DNA from: Porogramme epimiltina
Lineage: Eukaryota > Basidiomycota > Agaricomycetes > Polyporales > Polyporaceae
Direction of reading: 5' to 3'
Length of the DNA: 50,146 nucleotides
NCBI GenBank assembly: GCA_900155495.1
Contig: FTLJ01000618.1
Location: forward strand, 1-50,146
Below the pieces are notes generated by a model that was not told the DNA's origin, made no database searches, and saw only the letters and a program-made list of their open reading frames with translations. Shown here piece by piece: positions 36,046 through 46,693 of this stretch. Positions within the stretch are counted from its first letter, which is position 1; every line of letters begins with the position of its first letter. Made by a program: the position numbers and the translations under genes.

Positions 36046-36336
36046 TCAGTAGCAGCGCTCGCAGTAGGCCTCGTTCTGCCCAGCCGAAGACGTGAGATCT
36101 ACGAAGAAGAAGCACTTGCTGTGAATGTACTTTTTGCCCCGTCGTTGGTTGAACCCTCCAGCCGTACAGCCCAGTGACCCCTACATCTTCATTCTACCGG
36201 AATTTACGTCAAATTCCGAGTACCTCGTGGTAGAGAATAGAGCAACGCAATGAGTTCTCCCGTCACGCGTTGTTTCGTTAACACTGCCATCGATACAGTA
36301 GGCCCACAACTTTCTCAGAGGACAGTCTCTTAGTGC
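36046..36336 (-). pseudogene. Cysteine-rich small protein frame with one internal stop
   Basis: On the minus strand one frame is open for 97 codons except for a single TAG at 36181-36183. Before the stop it reads RDCPLRKLWAYCIDGSV and DGRTHCVALFSTTRYSEFD; after it GCTAGGFNQRRGKKYIHSKC, FFFVDL and finally EAYCERCY, ending at 36046-36048. The even cysteine spacing and the continuity of character on both sides suggest one small, probably secreted cysteine-rich protein. A GT-AG intron around the stop would be only 27 nt, too short to be credible. No signal peptide exon was found upstream. It may be a pseudogene, or a gene with an intron I have mis-read. Confidence 0.4.
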
Positions 36337-36702
36337 TTAGCTTGAGGAAATATGAACCTTGGCGTAAGGCACTCGGAAGCAGACTGAAGGCGTCAAAGTC
36401 TCAGCCCTGACCAGGTGTGACCGAGGAACTTCGCCGAACGTTATAGACGGGCGTTGTGTGAACCCCGGTTGATATAGAGGTAGCACGATGCAATGAAAAG
36501 TGTATACGAAGGCCACGTATACTTGAATATGTGCACAGCGAGGGTGTCAGAGTAAAAATGACAGGTATCCACATATCCCGACGAGTCTTAGAGCAGTCGT
36601 CGCTCGCGGCTGGATTCAAAGTGACGGTAAGCCACGAAATCCAGAAAAAAAGGACATATACTCGCCTTCCCAACAGCCCATTGATGATGCCGGGGACGAC
36701 CA
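36337..36702. other. Intergenic region, nothing recognised
   Basis: Downstream of the gene at 36703. It may hold lost upstream exons of the cysteine-rich relic; none could be supported. Confidence 0.4.
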
Positions 36703-37196
36703 TTACAAGGTGCTAGGAGAGCCTTTGCCTTGCTCGCCGACAGCAGTCGTCGGTGACTGTGACGGGGAAGTGTTGGGGGTGTCTGCGGTGTCATCGCGCG
36801 CCCTGCCTTTGCTATCCTTGTTATCCTTCTTTGCCTTGACTTTCTTGGTCTTCGGGTTCTTCGTTGGCACATGTAAATGGCCTTGAGAGAACCCATAGGA
36901 CGTCGAGAGGGAAGCGAACGCTGCTTCGTAGTCGCGCGGGGATGGAGCGTACCGAGACCCGTGTGATCCGAGGGACGATGATGAGGTCGATGCATGGGTA
37001 GAAGACGCAGGGCTGGTCTGTGCGTCTGGCTGGGAGGCGGGTAAGCCGTAGTCCTGTCGCGAGCCACTAAGGGTTATGGGAGACATACCTTCGGGAGCAG
37101 GTTGGTGGTAGAGGAGGTAGGGGTAGTTGCACCATCTCCGGCGGTGCTTGCGAGGGAGACAACAGATTCAGAGGGGTTGATTGAGTGGCTCGGCAT
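36703..37196 (-). CDS. Hypothetical low-complexity basic protein
   Basis: Two-exon model: 37196-37089 and 37029-36703 (144 aa), with an intron of 59 nt (GTATGT...CCTCCCAG). It starts MPSHSINPSESVVSLAS. It is rich in Ser, Thr and Pro, has a short conserved-looking core RDYEAAFASLSTSYGFSQGH (about residues 70-90), then a lysine-rich stretch KNPKTKKVKAKKDNKDSKG that may bind nucleic acid or act as a nuclear signal, and ends GKGSPSTL. There is no membrane segment or signal peptide. The product probably lacks a stable fold outside the core. I do not recognise a characterised family. An unspliced version starting at the ATG at 37086 would give 127 aa and cannot be excluded. Confidence 0.6.
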
Positions 37197-38124
37197 GTTG
37201 ATGGGGGTATGTGACGGCGGAGGAGGGAAGAGAAAACCTAAGCGGACGGCTTGGACGCGATTCAGCGATGAGCTGCAGGGTATGAGTGGGGTTACGGGTA
37301 CCGAGACAAGGTTAAGTACTTATACAAACCTCACCCCTCCTCTTTGGGCGTGGAAACCCAGATAACTATGGTGCCGCTTCGGCCCAAACCACAAGCGCCA
37401 CTCAAAGCGTCTGAAGGTGGCTTACACCATGGGCCTACCTTAAGATGTTATGTGGTAAGTGTTCCCGAGAACGTGCGCGCGTGTCTGAGGACGCAGAAGT
37501 AATGTCACTCCTGCGCCTGCTACCACTGACGTCAAAGATGACTCCGGTACCGAAAACATCGGCTGAATAAATCGTATTCCGCCTCGACCACATGGAAATG
37601 AGGCTGCGCCGCTGCCACAGAGAGCGGCATGACAATTTCATGGTTCACAGAGATAGCGCTGCCGCCACTGCGGATCTGCTGAGTACTAGCTCTCGGTCTC
37701 GAGTCCGCTGGCACCGAGGCCCTGCCAGTGGGCGGTATTCTCAGGTTCCGACCTCGTGTGTCTCGCTTGGCAAATTTGACTTCTGTGAAAGTGCATCAGG
37801 AAGTGTTCCTGTTGAAGATTGAAAGTCAAAGACGGACTTACCACAACTTGAAGTTGGTCAGTTGGGCGGTCGCCGACCTCAGGCAGGAACTGTGGAGTCT
37901 GGACATGTTTTTGTGACTCGCCCATGTGACTGCGTGCCACATGATGAGTTGATCGGGACCGGCGTTTGGACTCTGGAGTCTAGACGTCGCTAGCGCTCTT
38001 GACTCTTGCAATTGAGCTTGACGAAGACCCGACCAAAGGCAAGTGCTTACCGGAGCCTCTCTTCCATAGCGGATCTGAGTAGTGTACGTGTCCACGGAAC
38101 ACAGTGCCATCGTGTTTGCAGGTC
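37197..38124. other. Intergenic region, no gene supported
   Basis: About 0.9 kb upstream of both flanking genes. Frames are short and without splice-linked continuity. The right end is the presumed promoter of the oxygenase gene. Confidence 0.45.
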
Positions 38125-39792
38125 ATGTCTCTAGTGCAAGCCGCGCACGACGCAGAGTCATCTGCAGCATTTGAACACATTCCGATCATGTGGGTCCGTT
38201 CACTGCTCGGATGTCCAGTAGCGTTCCCATGCACTTACCCCTTTCATCAATAGAGACCTTGCAGAGGTCGATAGCTCAGATCCCACTGTGCGCCGTGCGC
38301 TTGGGGATCAAGTCCGTGACGCATGCATGAACGTAGGCTTCCTGTATGGTGTGTTGTTCTATTGTCCATGTGGACGACAATGGCTTGATAGTGCCATGAA
38401 AAGTGAAGAACCATGGCATACCTGAGATAACGACAGACAAGGCCCTCTCCGCAATGAAAGAATACTTTTCCTTGCCTCTTGAAACCAAGATGGAGGTACC
38501 ACAGCTTCTCTTGGAGCTATCGCTCCTCCGATACCAGGCCAATCGCTTATCGCCGTCTAGTTAGACATCAAGAAGACCCCGAACTTCAAGGGATATAACG
38601 CTGTGCTCGCTAGCAACAACGACCCAAATGGCGACGGCGACATGCACGAAGGCTTCGAGTTCGGATGGGAAGAGCTCGCTCCACGTGTGGACGACGAGAA
38701 GCGCGCGCACGACGGCGTCATGTCCGGCGCGAACGTCTGGCCCACCGCAGCCGCGCCGAATTTCAGGGAGTCCGTCCTCGGATACTAGTGAGTCTCAGGT
38801 GGCCCTCACTATGCTCATGTGGGACGAGATCGTTTGTCACTTCCCCCGGAGCGCGTGCGAGCATGACGCTAATCCGTACTGCGCCCAACCCCCCGCAGTC
38901 ACGCAGCAGTGAGCCTCGGGCGCAAGCTCTTCCCGCTCTTCGCCCTCGCTCTCGACCTCCCGGAGGACTTTTTCGACGACAAGGTATGTCGTCCATTCAT
39001 GTCCGCTGCGTGCGTAGCACGTTTGCTCACGTGGAGGAATAGACTAGGAACGCCGCTGCGCTCATGCGCGTGCTGCACTACCCACCGCAGACGGGTCCAG
39101 TTGACGACAGAGTCATCGGGATAGGGGCACACACTGAGTATGCTTCCACGTGCGTGACGCACATGCACACGGCTCACCCCTCTTCCTTGTCATGAACTGA
39201 TAGTTTCGAGGTGCGTGAGGGGTGCAAAGTAGAGATAAGACCTTGCTGAGCCCGCTACTTCATTTAGTGCTTCACCATCCTCTGGCAAGAGCCCGACATC
39301 CAAGCCCTTCAAGTCCTGAACAAACAGAAGCAATGGATCAATGCGCCACCTATCCCTGGAACCCTCGTCGTCAAGTAAGCGCTTAGTGTGAGCCTTCTGC
39401 CGAGTATACCGCTCACGACGAGCCTCGGGTAGCCTCGGTGATCAATTTGCTCGTTGGACAAGTACGTGCTCCAGGCCCGTCTTCCATATTTACGTCTTAT
39501 TCATTCCTGCGCGACGTGGTAGACGATGTGTTCAAATCCACTGTGCATCGCGCGATCAACCGCAGCGGCGTGCGCCGCTACTCCATCCCGCTCTTCTTCG
39601 GTACGGACTATGACGTAAAGCTGGAGGTACGTTGGTGCCTTCCGCCGTAACACCCTCCACACCTGCTGACCGCGAAGGCGCGACCTGCAGCCGATCTCAA
39701 GCTGCGTTTCACCCGAGCGGCCGCCCAAGTACGAGGTCGTTACTGCGGGTGATTATGTCAAGGAGCGTCTGAAGGCGACGTATGGCCACTGA
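38125..39792 (+). CDS. 2-oxoglutarate/Fe(II)-dependent oxygenase (isopenicillin N synthase-like)
   Basis: Eleven short exons: 38125-38189, 38254-38348, 38404-38495, 38561-38787, 38899-38983, 39043-39137, 39204-39210, 39268-39374, 39433-39461, 39523-39626, 39691-39792 (335 aa). All joins keep the frame. The N-terminal DIOX_N part reads AAFEHIPIIDLAEVD and MNVGFLYVKNHGIPE. The iron-binding motif is AHTDFE (His about 218, Asp 220), with the distal ligand in STVHRA (His about 276) and the 2OG-binding R-x-S in VRRYSIPLFF (about 286-288). The family couples 2-oxoglutarate decarboxylation to hydroxylation, desaturation or ring closure, often in secondary metabolism. The substrate is not predictable here. 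Its 3' end faces a P450 gene about 215 bases away. Confidence 0.87.
39204..39210 (+). other. 7 nt microexon of the 2OG oxygenase
   Basis: TTTCGAG between GATAG and GTGCGT. Its first base completes the aspartate codon of the HxD iron-binding triad. Skipping it would shift the frame and destroy the active site. Confidence 0.75.
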
Positions 39793-40006
39793 TGAAGAAG
39801 CGAAGCTGGAAATCGCCATCATGTGCAGTCGGCAGGAGATAGAACCGGACGGATAGGGTCCCGGAAGAAGCTGTACGAATAGCCCAGTTACAAATACATG
39901 TTGTAGAGTACAGCGACGCCTAGTCGGCTAAAGACGTACAGTGCCACAGAAGCAGGGAAGGGCTAATGGCAGCGACGAGAAACGAAGGTCGAAGATGGAA
40001 CGAAGA

Positions 40007-42258
40007 CTACGCCGTCGCGTCCCGTACGTACGGAGTCACAAGCAGCGGACATTGGCTGCCCTCCCTGGGCTTGCCCATAACGTATGGTCGAGTCAGGACA
40101 CTGCGAGGATAGAGGGTAAGCTCACGCCGGGACCTCCGGACGACTCAGGAACACGTACACATTGGCCTTCCCAACCTTGTCGCTCTCCGCGAACTTGAAG
40201 CTCGTGACCAAAATGAAGACGAACATCTTGATCTCGATGATCGAAAATTTCACCCCAATACATGACTGCGCCAGGGGAGAAGCTCAGTCGTCAGGGTCTG
40301 AAGCGCGCCGAATGGATGACTCACTCTGGGACCCGCCGAGAACGTGAGAATGTTGTTGTACAACCCAGGCTGCGCCTTCACGGCCTCCGGGAGGTTATCC
40401 CACCGGTCGGGGCTAGCGGGGCGAGGAACCGCGCAGTCAGCATCATGTTCTCCGGAAATGATGGTGGGGCACTCACTTGAACGCCCACCCGTCGGGACCC
40501 CACACCTCGCGGTCGAGGTTGAAAGCCTCGATCGGAACGTGCACGCAGCTGCCTTTGGGCATCACGAAGGAGTTCGCCTCCTCGTAGTCTCCGTACTTGG
40601 TGCGCAGCTTGACGGGCGTCGCGGTGGGTATGACGTCATCGCGTGTCGCGACGCGAATGGACGAGTGGACTGGGGGAATAAGACGCAGGGTCTCGCGAAT
40701 GACGTTCTCGAGGTAAGGCAGCTCCGCAATTTTCTCGTACAACGATGTGATTTCGTCCTGCGTGAGCGATTCTAGGGGGCCGGACGGCGCGACGGATAGC
40801 AGCTCTGCGCGGAGGCGTTCTTGTACGGCCGGATACACCGAGAGGAGGTAGAATATCCAGGTTACGGAGAGAGAGCTGGTATCTGAACCGGCGAACATGA
40901 ACGTATTGATGTTGTGGAGGATATCCTCGTCCGAAATCCGCTGGTCTTGGGGGAGATCAGCAGCCGAGTTCGACCTCACTACGAGAAGAGTCAGTCAATC
41001 AGGCATCTGGAGGGGGTGGAGGGTGAGGAACTCACGTAGAGCGCTCAGTAGATCTTTACCACTATACACACTGCCCGACTTCTCTGCCTCCTCGATCTTT
41101 CGCTTCTTCTCCTGGATAAGACGACCGGCCACACGCTGGATGGTGGCTTGAGACTTCCTAACAACGTTGTAACGTTCACCAGGCTAGCACCGGGGAGTTA
41201 GGGGCGATACCTCAACAACGCACAACGGTATACACATACCGATATCCTGTCCAAGATGGGCACATACATGATTGCGAGTTCCCAGAGGCCCCCTCCTTGC
41301 TGGGACACAGCAATCTCGAACATCTCCTTGTATGCTAGGAAAAGCTCGTTCGACTCATTGTGTATTGAGTTGAACTGGTAATCGAATCCTATGATAGCGT
41401 CGACATCAAGCAATGCACAAAGGATATGGGCAAGAAACGCACCTGCTAGACCGATTACGTCGAACGTGGCACGACTAACCCAGTGGCACACATCCAGCTT
41501 CGCCCATCCCGCCGGCTTCGCGTCCCCTTCACCCTGAGGGTTTTGAGCCTTCGCCTCAGCTATCAACGTCATCCATCGGTCCCTCAACTCGACTCCTTTT
41601 TGGAACGCGACGGGGACCAACGCGCGCATGTTCTGAATTGAGAATGCCGGGGTGCCCACACGACGTTGACGCTTGTGGACCTGGCCCTCTGCAGCGAGCA
41701 TGCCCACGCCGATGAGGCTTGATATCAGAGCGCGAGACTGCCATGGCTTCTCGTAGATGATGGAGTGTTTGAGGACGTGCGCGAGAGAGACCGGGTCGAG
41801 GGTGAAAAGACGTTGGTCCCACTGGAAACAATGTTCATGCCCGACGCATCGCGCTGTAGAGAGGCATAACGTACCGGTAAGAACCCTCGTATCCTCAAAT
41901 TTCGCCCGTAGTGCTTCACAAATGCTTCATGAACGCGTGGAGATCTTGAAGGACTGTCGAATGGTCAGTCTTTGCCTTGCGCTTACAGACGCCCGTTGAA
42001 TGGAAGACGTGAAGGGAAAGTGGTTGCATATGAAACAAACGAGTGTCGAACGAACATATGCAGAAGCATACAAGAAGGAAAAGCAAGTGAAACTCACTCG
42101 AGGACCATTCCCATATGATTTCCAAAGAAACTCCGCGTTGGGGGACCAGGTAACCGTCGCAGGGGGTTCCATGTCGGTTCCAATACAGCAAGATAGAAAA
42201 GATATGCGACGCCTGCTACAGCAATAGCAGCGGCAAGGCTTGTAAGCAGTGTATGCAT
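40007..42258 (-). CDS. Membrane-anchored cytochrome P450
   Basis: Minus-strand multi-exon gene from the ATG at 42256-42258 to the TAG at 40007-40009. The N terminus MHTLLTSLAAAIAVAGVAYL is an ER anchor, followed by the proline-rich hinge RRLPGPPTRSFFGNH. Further landmarks are GMLAAEGQVHKRQRRVGTPA (helix C region), I-helix FMFAGSDTSS, ExxR in ENVIRETLRLIPPV, and the heme loop FSAGPRSCIGVKFS. The end VLTRPYVMGKPREGSQCPLL is reached only by splicing out a GTACGT...CGCAG intron after KANV; without it the protein would stop early in a frame without family resemblance. This is a single-domain microsomal P450 that needs a separate reductase, unlike the fusion genes. It converges with the 2OG oxygenase. 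The CYP family is not assigned. Confidence 0.87.
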
Positions 42259-42697
42259 GGTAAGTTTGACGTTATGGGCGCAAGGACGAAGGAAGAGAAT
42301 AAATACCTGACGGTGGGAAAGGGGGTTGTTTCAGTTCTTATTGTCTTCCCAAACAATAACCACGATTGCATTTGCTAAACACGGGAAGCTAGAACGGGCG
42401 CGCCCTTCCATGGCGAGTCGAGGAGGTCCGCGGCGGGCGTACTGGAAGGTTGAAAGGGATACACAAGGGTAGAATGAGCGTACACAGCAGAATCATGCCC
42501 GCCCTCGACGTCGTCTCCGAGACGCCGAAAAAGACGTCCAAGTTTGGTAAGAGCTTCCCGGCCCGGAATGCCCGCAGGCCCATACCTGGGCGTCTCACCC
42601 TCCCGAACTTCTCACACTCCGCCGTGTTTCCCCTGATTGCGCCTAGATCCCTAGTTGACTCCTCGATCACTCCCGGTGTATTACTAGGTATCATAAG
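42259..42697. promoter_or_regulatory. Divergent upstream region of the P450 and CCDC25-like genes
   Basis: 440 bases between head-to-head starts. A 101-codon minus-strand frame with an ATG at 42694 and a hydrophobic stretch (MILLCTLILPLCIPF) runs through it, overlapped by an equally long plus-strand frame. I do not call either a gene. Confidence 0.4.
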
Positions 42698-43735
42698 ATG
42701 GTGCTCTTCTTTACTTCTTCTTGTGAGTCATATCTCGAGGGCACACCTTTACTACTAGACCGAATTTTTACTCCCGTGTTCTAGCTCACACTCCACCCGT
42801 AACAATCTACATGGGCAAGGACAAGTTCGAAAGTAAGACACCCTCATTCGTATGAAGGGTATCTTAAAGCTTATGTATAAGCATAGATGAAGACTTGATC
42901 AAATATGCGTGGCCTCAAGACGTTTGGTTCCACGTCGACAAGTTGTCGTCTGCCCACGTATACCTGCGGATGCCCGAAGGAATGACCTGGGACACCATCC
43001 CAGAGCCGTTGCTCGTCGACTGCGCGCAACTCGTGAAGGCCAACTCAATTGAAGGTGATCGAGATTCTCCGGTCGCTAAGCGCCGTTGACTGACATCGCC
43101 AGATATTCAGGCAACAAGAAGGATAACATCACAATTATCTGGACGCCAGGGGACAACTTGAAGGTACGCCTCTCATGTTCGGATAGATCATTTTCGAACC
43201 GGCTCACTCATCGACTGTCATAGAAAACTGGGGACATGGCGATAGGACAGGTCTCGTTTCACAATGACAAGCGGGTAGGCTTCTTGCATTGTAATGTCTT
43301 CTACTGCTAACATTCGCTGCCTACAGGTGAAGCGCAGTGCGTACCAAAAGCGCCTGATCTGCTCAGCCGTCTGACACTTCTGGCAGTACACATCGCGAAA
43401 CGGGAGAACGTCATTGTCAACAGAATGAACAAGACGAAGGTCGAGAAGCAGGTCGATCACGAGCAGGAGCGCATCGACCGTGTCAAGCAGGAGAATGCCG
43501 TCAAGCGTGCCGCAGCTGCGCAAAAGGTTGGCCCCTTAAACCTGTGTTTGTCACCGCTCTGCAGCCACTAATTCATTCCGTTCCTGATATTGTGTAGAAG
43601 AAGGCGGACACAGAGCTAGCCAAGCAACGAGAAGCAGAGAAGGCAGCCCGCTCGTACGACAATCTATTCACTGGTGATGAAGACGAAGACGAGCCGCAGC
43701 AATCTGTACAAGAGATGATGGACGACTTCATGTAG
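42698..43735 (+). CDS. CCDC25-like protein (NFACT-R domain)
   Basis: Eight exons: 42698-42722, 42785-42832, 42887-43054, 43111-43163, 43224-43274, 43327-43336 (10 nt), 43387-43526, 43598-43735 (210 aa, close to the usual length of about 208). The start MVLFFTSSS is followed by [39 protein letters not shown], the NFACT-R fold shared with ribosome-quality-control factors. A basic coiled coil then runs through [17 protein letters not shown] to a charged tail ending QEMMDDFM. Eukaryotic CCDC25 proteins are highly conserved; their core role in fungi is not established. The 10 nt exon encodes VKR plus one base. The 3' end is duplicated at 45393-45515. Confidence 0.88.
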
Positions 43736-43878
43736 GCGCGTAGGACACAATACAATGTATGAATATGGCAGAATGGCTATTGCTCCCACCCTCTCTCCGC
43801 TCACTCTTTATGTGAGTGACATCCCTCCGGTGTTCTATTATCCGACGTGAACAATCTCATGCGCACCGTCTACAATCA

Positions 43879-44207
43879 CTACTCACATCCAAAAGTAGGC
43901 CTCGTCGCTGTCGGGAATGCCCACCCCTCGGCCTTCGCCTTCTTCGCGAAACCGGTAGCGGAGGCGTCGAGCGTGTTATCACCAGCTTTGGTGCCACTGT
44001 CCTTCCCCTGGCCGTTGCTGTCCTTTGGCTCACAGAGCGTGCTGTCATCAGACGCAATGGACTTTCCTGACGTGGAAGAAGAGTGTTATTTTGGTCAACC
44101 CGGGATCTCCTCAGGAGGCGACATAACCAACCGTCATCTTGTTCCATGTTCTGCTTGGACGGCAGCTTACTGGCTTCTGCTTTGGGGGCCGTTAAGTTGT
44201 CGTTCAT
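43879..44207 (-). CDS. Unrecognised small protein family, copy 1
   Basis: Exons 44207-44132 and 44066-43879 (87 aa), intron of 65 nt. It starts MNDNLTAPKAEASKLPSKQN. After the intron come KSIASDDSTLCEPKDSNGQG, a DSGTKAGDNTLDAS segment, then FAKKAKAEGWAFPTATRP and a short tail TFGCE. No signal peptide, membrane segment or known domain; it is hydrophilic, probably cytosolic or nuclear, with one strongly conserved tryptophan block. Two paralogues follow at 45633 and 46694 with the same intron site and phase. The stop at 43879 lies about 145 bases from the end of the convergent CCDC25-like gene. Confidence 0.72.
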
Positions 44208-45392
44208 CGTAGAAAGTTTGGTGAGGGGGAGGTTCTGAGAGTGCAGAGCGGGGGGTCTGAGAATGCTTCCCGGACAATGTGCTCTGGTTGAGGCTAGTTG
44301 AGAGGTTATATATTCTTTTAGAGCGTCTTCGTGCTTGCCCACCCGGAACTTAGGGAGGCCGGTGTGAACGCGGCAGTGTGTGCCCTCCTCGGCTCTCTCT
44401 CTGTTTCCGCTTCTCTCTGTTTTGGCACGGGCAGAGATAAGGCCAGTTTGCAATAGCGCGTCGGTGCGCCATCCGAGCAAACTAGCCCGCCCACCAGGAG
44501 AGAAGCAGACCCTCAGAATCTCTGAGAACTCGGCTCAGCCAAATGACTCCATACCCGAGCCAGGCCCCTTCGGCATTATACCCTCTCACCGGCAAGAATC
44601 TACACTGCCTCTCCCCACATGAATGTCCCTTTCGATTGCCGTATAGTTCTTGCCCCTCCGGTTCAGACTTACTGAACTGGTAGGTCCGCTAGGGTTACGG
44701 TCAGGCGTTGGGTGTTAGGTGTTAAGGATCATGCCTCAGGGGTTCGAAGTGGCAAGTTAGAGGTCACATCAGGGGGGGGGGCATTCGCAGCTCTATCTAC
44801 AGCGCCGATTCGCTTTGACACTACTTTCCCTTATCGAACACAGCCACGCTGCGTCTCGTCAATACAATCGAACACCGCAAAACCGAATACCACAAACTTT
44901 GAATCTCACCAAACACGGTACATATCAACAAGGCTCATCAAGTGCCTGTGATGCTACGACCAACCACTGCATTCACGTTGCACCGCGACATTTGTACCTC
45001 GGCCAGTGTGGGAGGGGTGGTAAAGGAAACGATCACAGACATGGTTCGTACTTGACTCCCCCCTTGTATATTCAGCTCTCCTGGCGTTCACACACCTTTA
45101 CTTCTACACAGCCGCAAGTCCGTGCCTGCAAGCACTGCATGGTCACATCTATCCAAACCCACTTCTACCGAAGCCTGCATTGCGCGGGCGCATCATTTAG
45201 GCCCGCCTAAAACCACATTGCGCGGTGCCATCACCTATGCCTGCATACACACTACATAGCCGTGCCATCCTGCCCGCACGCGCAGTGCCTCGGCCGTTCA
45301 TCCCGGGACCCGCCCGGCTCAACACCTCGACCATTGTGAGGCGCCTCACGAGCGGCGTTTCGTCGTTCTCTGTCGAGCCCTATGCATCCGTC
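44208..45392. other. Intergenic region between small genes 1 and 2
   Basis: The first 280 bases are the upstream region of small gene 1, duplicated at 45953-46235. The rest (44490-45392) holds a G9-10 run near 44774 and no recognised gene. Confidence 0.5.
44306..44314 (-). promoter_or_regulatory. TATA box of small gene 1
   Basis: TTATATATT (AATATATAA on the gene strand), about 100 bases before the start, conserved in copy 2. Confidence 0.55.
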
Positions 45393-45515
45393 TGCCAGCT
45401 AGCCAAGTAACGGGAGGCAGAGAAGGTAGCTCGCTCGCACAACAAGCTGTTCACAGGTGGAGAAGACGAAGACTGCCGCAATAATTTGTATAGGAGATGA
45501 TAGACGACTTCATGT
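45393..45515 (+). pseudogene. Duplicated last exon of the CCDC25-like gene
   Basis: Corresponds to 43611-43735: AGCTAGCCAAG, then a TAA where the source has CAA, GAGGCAGAGAAGG, a deletion in the acidic stretch, and the end GACGACTTCATGTAGGCGCG. No upstream exons are present, so it is a by-product of the duplication that created small gene 2. Confidence 0.85.
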
Positions 45516-45632
45516 AGGCGCGTACGACACAACGCAGTGTATGGTTATGGCAGATTGGCTATTGCTTCCATCCTCGCCCTGTCTTGGCGTTCTATGATCC
45601 GACGTGAGCACTCACATGCGTACCGTCTACCG

Positions 45633-45952
45633 TCACCACTCACATCCAAAAGTAGGCCTCGTCGCTGTCGGGAATGCCCACCCCTCAGCCTTCGCCTTCT
45701 TCGCGAAACCGGTGGCGGAGGCGTTGAGCGTACTAGCACCGGTTTGGGTGCCCTGACCGCTGCTGTCCTTGGGCTCACATAGCGTGCTGTTATCAGACGC
45801 GATGGACTTCCCTGACGTGGAAGGAGAGTGTTAGCCTGATCGACGCGGAGTACCCCCAGCGGGCGACGTGACCAACCGTCATCCTGTTCCACGCTCTGCT
45901 TGGACAGCAGCTTACCAGCGTCTGCCTTGGAGGCCGTTAAGTTGTCGTTCAT
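45633..45952 (-). CDS. Unrecognised small protein family, copy 2
   Basis: Exons 45952-45877 and 45811-45633 (84 aa); same intron site as copy 1, donor GTTGGT, acceptor CGTCAG. It starts MNDNLTASKADAGKLLSKQS, continues KSIASDNSTLCEPKDSSGQG and FAKKAKAEGWAFPTATRP, and ends TFGCEW. A stop-codon change adds one residue compared with copy 1 and three codons are missing in the linker. The frame is intact and the changes look mild, so it is probably functional. Its whole upstream region is copied from gene 1, so both may be expressed alike. Confidence 0.72.
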
Positions 45953-46693
45953 TGTAGGAAGTGCGGGGAGAAGGAGCGGGTTATGAGAGTACAGAGCGGG
46001 GGGTCTGAGAATGCTTCCCGGACAATGTGCTCTGGTCATTGAGACGAGTTGATCGGAGGTTATATATTCGTTTAGAGCGCCTTCGTGCTCGCCCGCCCGG
46101 AACTTGGGGAGGCGGGTGTGAACACGGCGGTGTGCGCCCCCTTCGGCTATCTCACTGTTTCTGCTTTGCTCTATTTCGGCACGGGCAGAGGGTTCGGGAG
46201 GCCAGTTCGCGATAGCGCGTCGGTGCACCACCGGAGGGCCGCTTTTGGTACGCACATGGCGCCAGCCCGACGGCGCTGCACTGCTTTCTTCAAGTCCGAT
46301 GTATATATCCGTCAGACGCGCTCAATACCCTGGGTCAAGGGCTCGTGGCTGATGCAATACAAAGGACACTGCTGTGGGCCACAAATGACCACGTCTCAAG
46401 TATCGTGCCTGTTCGGGGCCAGTCATGTGGTCTTTCGAGGGTGATGATCCCACCTGGTTCGTTGGTTCTATACAATAATATGAGAACCGTGTCTGTCAAT
46501 TACATATATACTAATACATCGCTGTCGCGAGCAAAGAGACGTTATCCAAGATCCAAAACTCCGTCGTTCGCAATCTCTTGTGCTTTCTCACCAGGAAATG
46601 ATGTCTTTACTGGACCGGTTGTAGGCTAAGTCGGGGTGCGGTTGGTGAGTCAAGCGGTCTCCGCCTCCATCGTCTAGGTACTAACCATGTCGA
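45953..46693. other. Upstream region of small gene 2 and 3' flank of small gene 3
   Basis: To about 46235 this is duplicated promoter sequence. The remainder shows no gene. Confidence 0.5.
46060..46068 (-). promoter_or_regulatory. TATA box of small gene 2
   Basis: TTATATATT, about 108 bases before the start, in the same context as copy 1. Confidence 0.55.

Larger units (their letters stand above)
43611..44490. repeat. Tandem duplication, source copy (CCDC25 3' end plus small gene 1)
   Basis: Aligns with 45393-46235: last exon of the CCDC25-like gene, its 3' flank, small gene 1 and its upstream region up to about GCGTCGGTGC. Confidence 0.8.
45393..46235. repeat. Tandem duplication, derived copy
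   Basis: Second copy of 43611-44490. Left break within the last exon of the CCDC25-like gene; right end near the shared GCGTCGGTGC. Confidence 0.8.

Noticed and set aside
42389..42694. 101-codon minus-strand frame with a hydrophobic segment between the P450 and the CCDC25-like gene
   Set aside because: Lies in a short divergent promoter, is overlapped by an equally long plus-strand frame, and matches no family known to me.
44768..44780. G-run and surrounding sequence as a tRNA or structural RNA
   Set aside because: No cloverleaf or A/B box pattern could be drawn.
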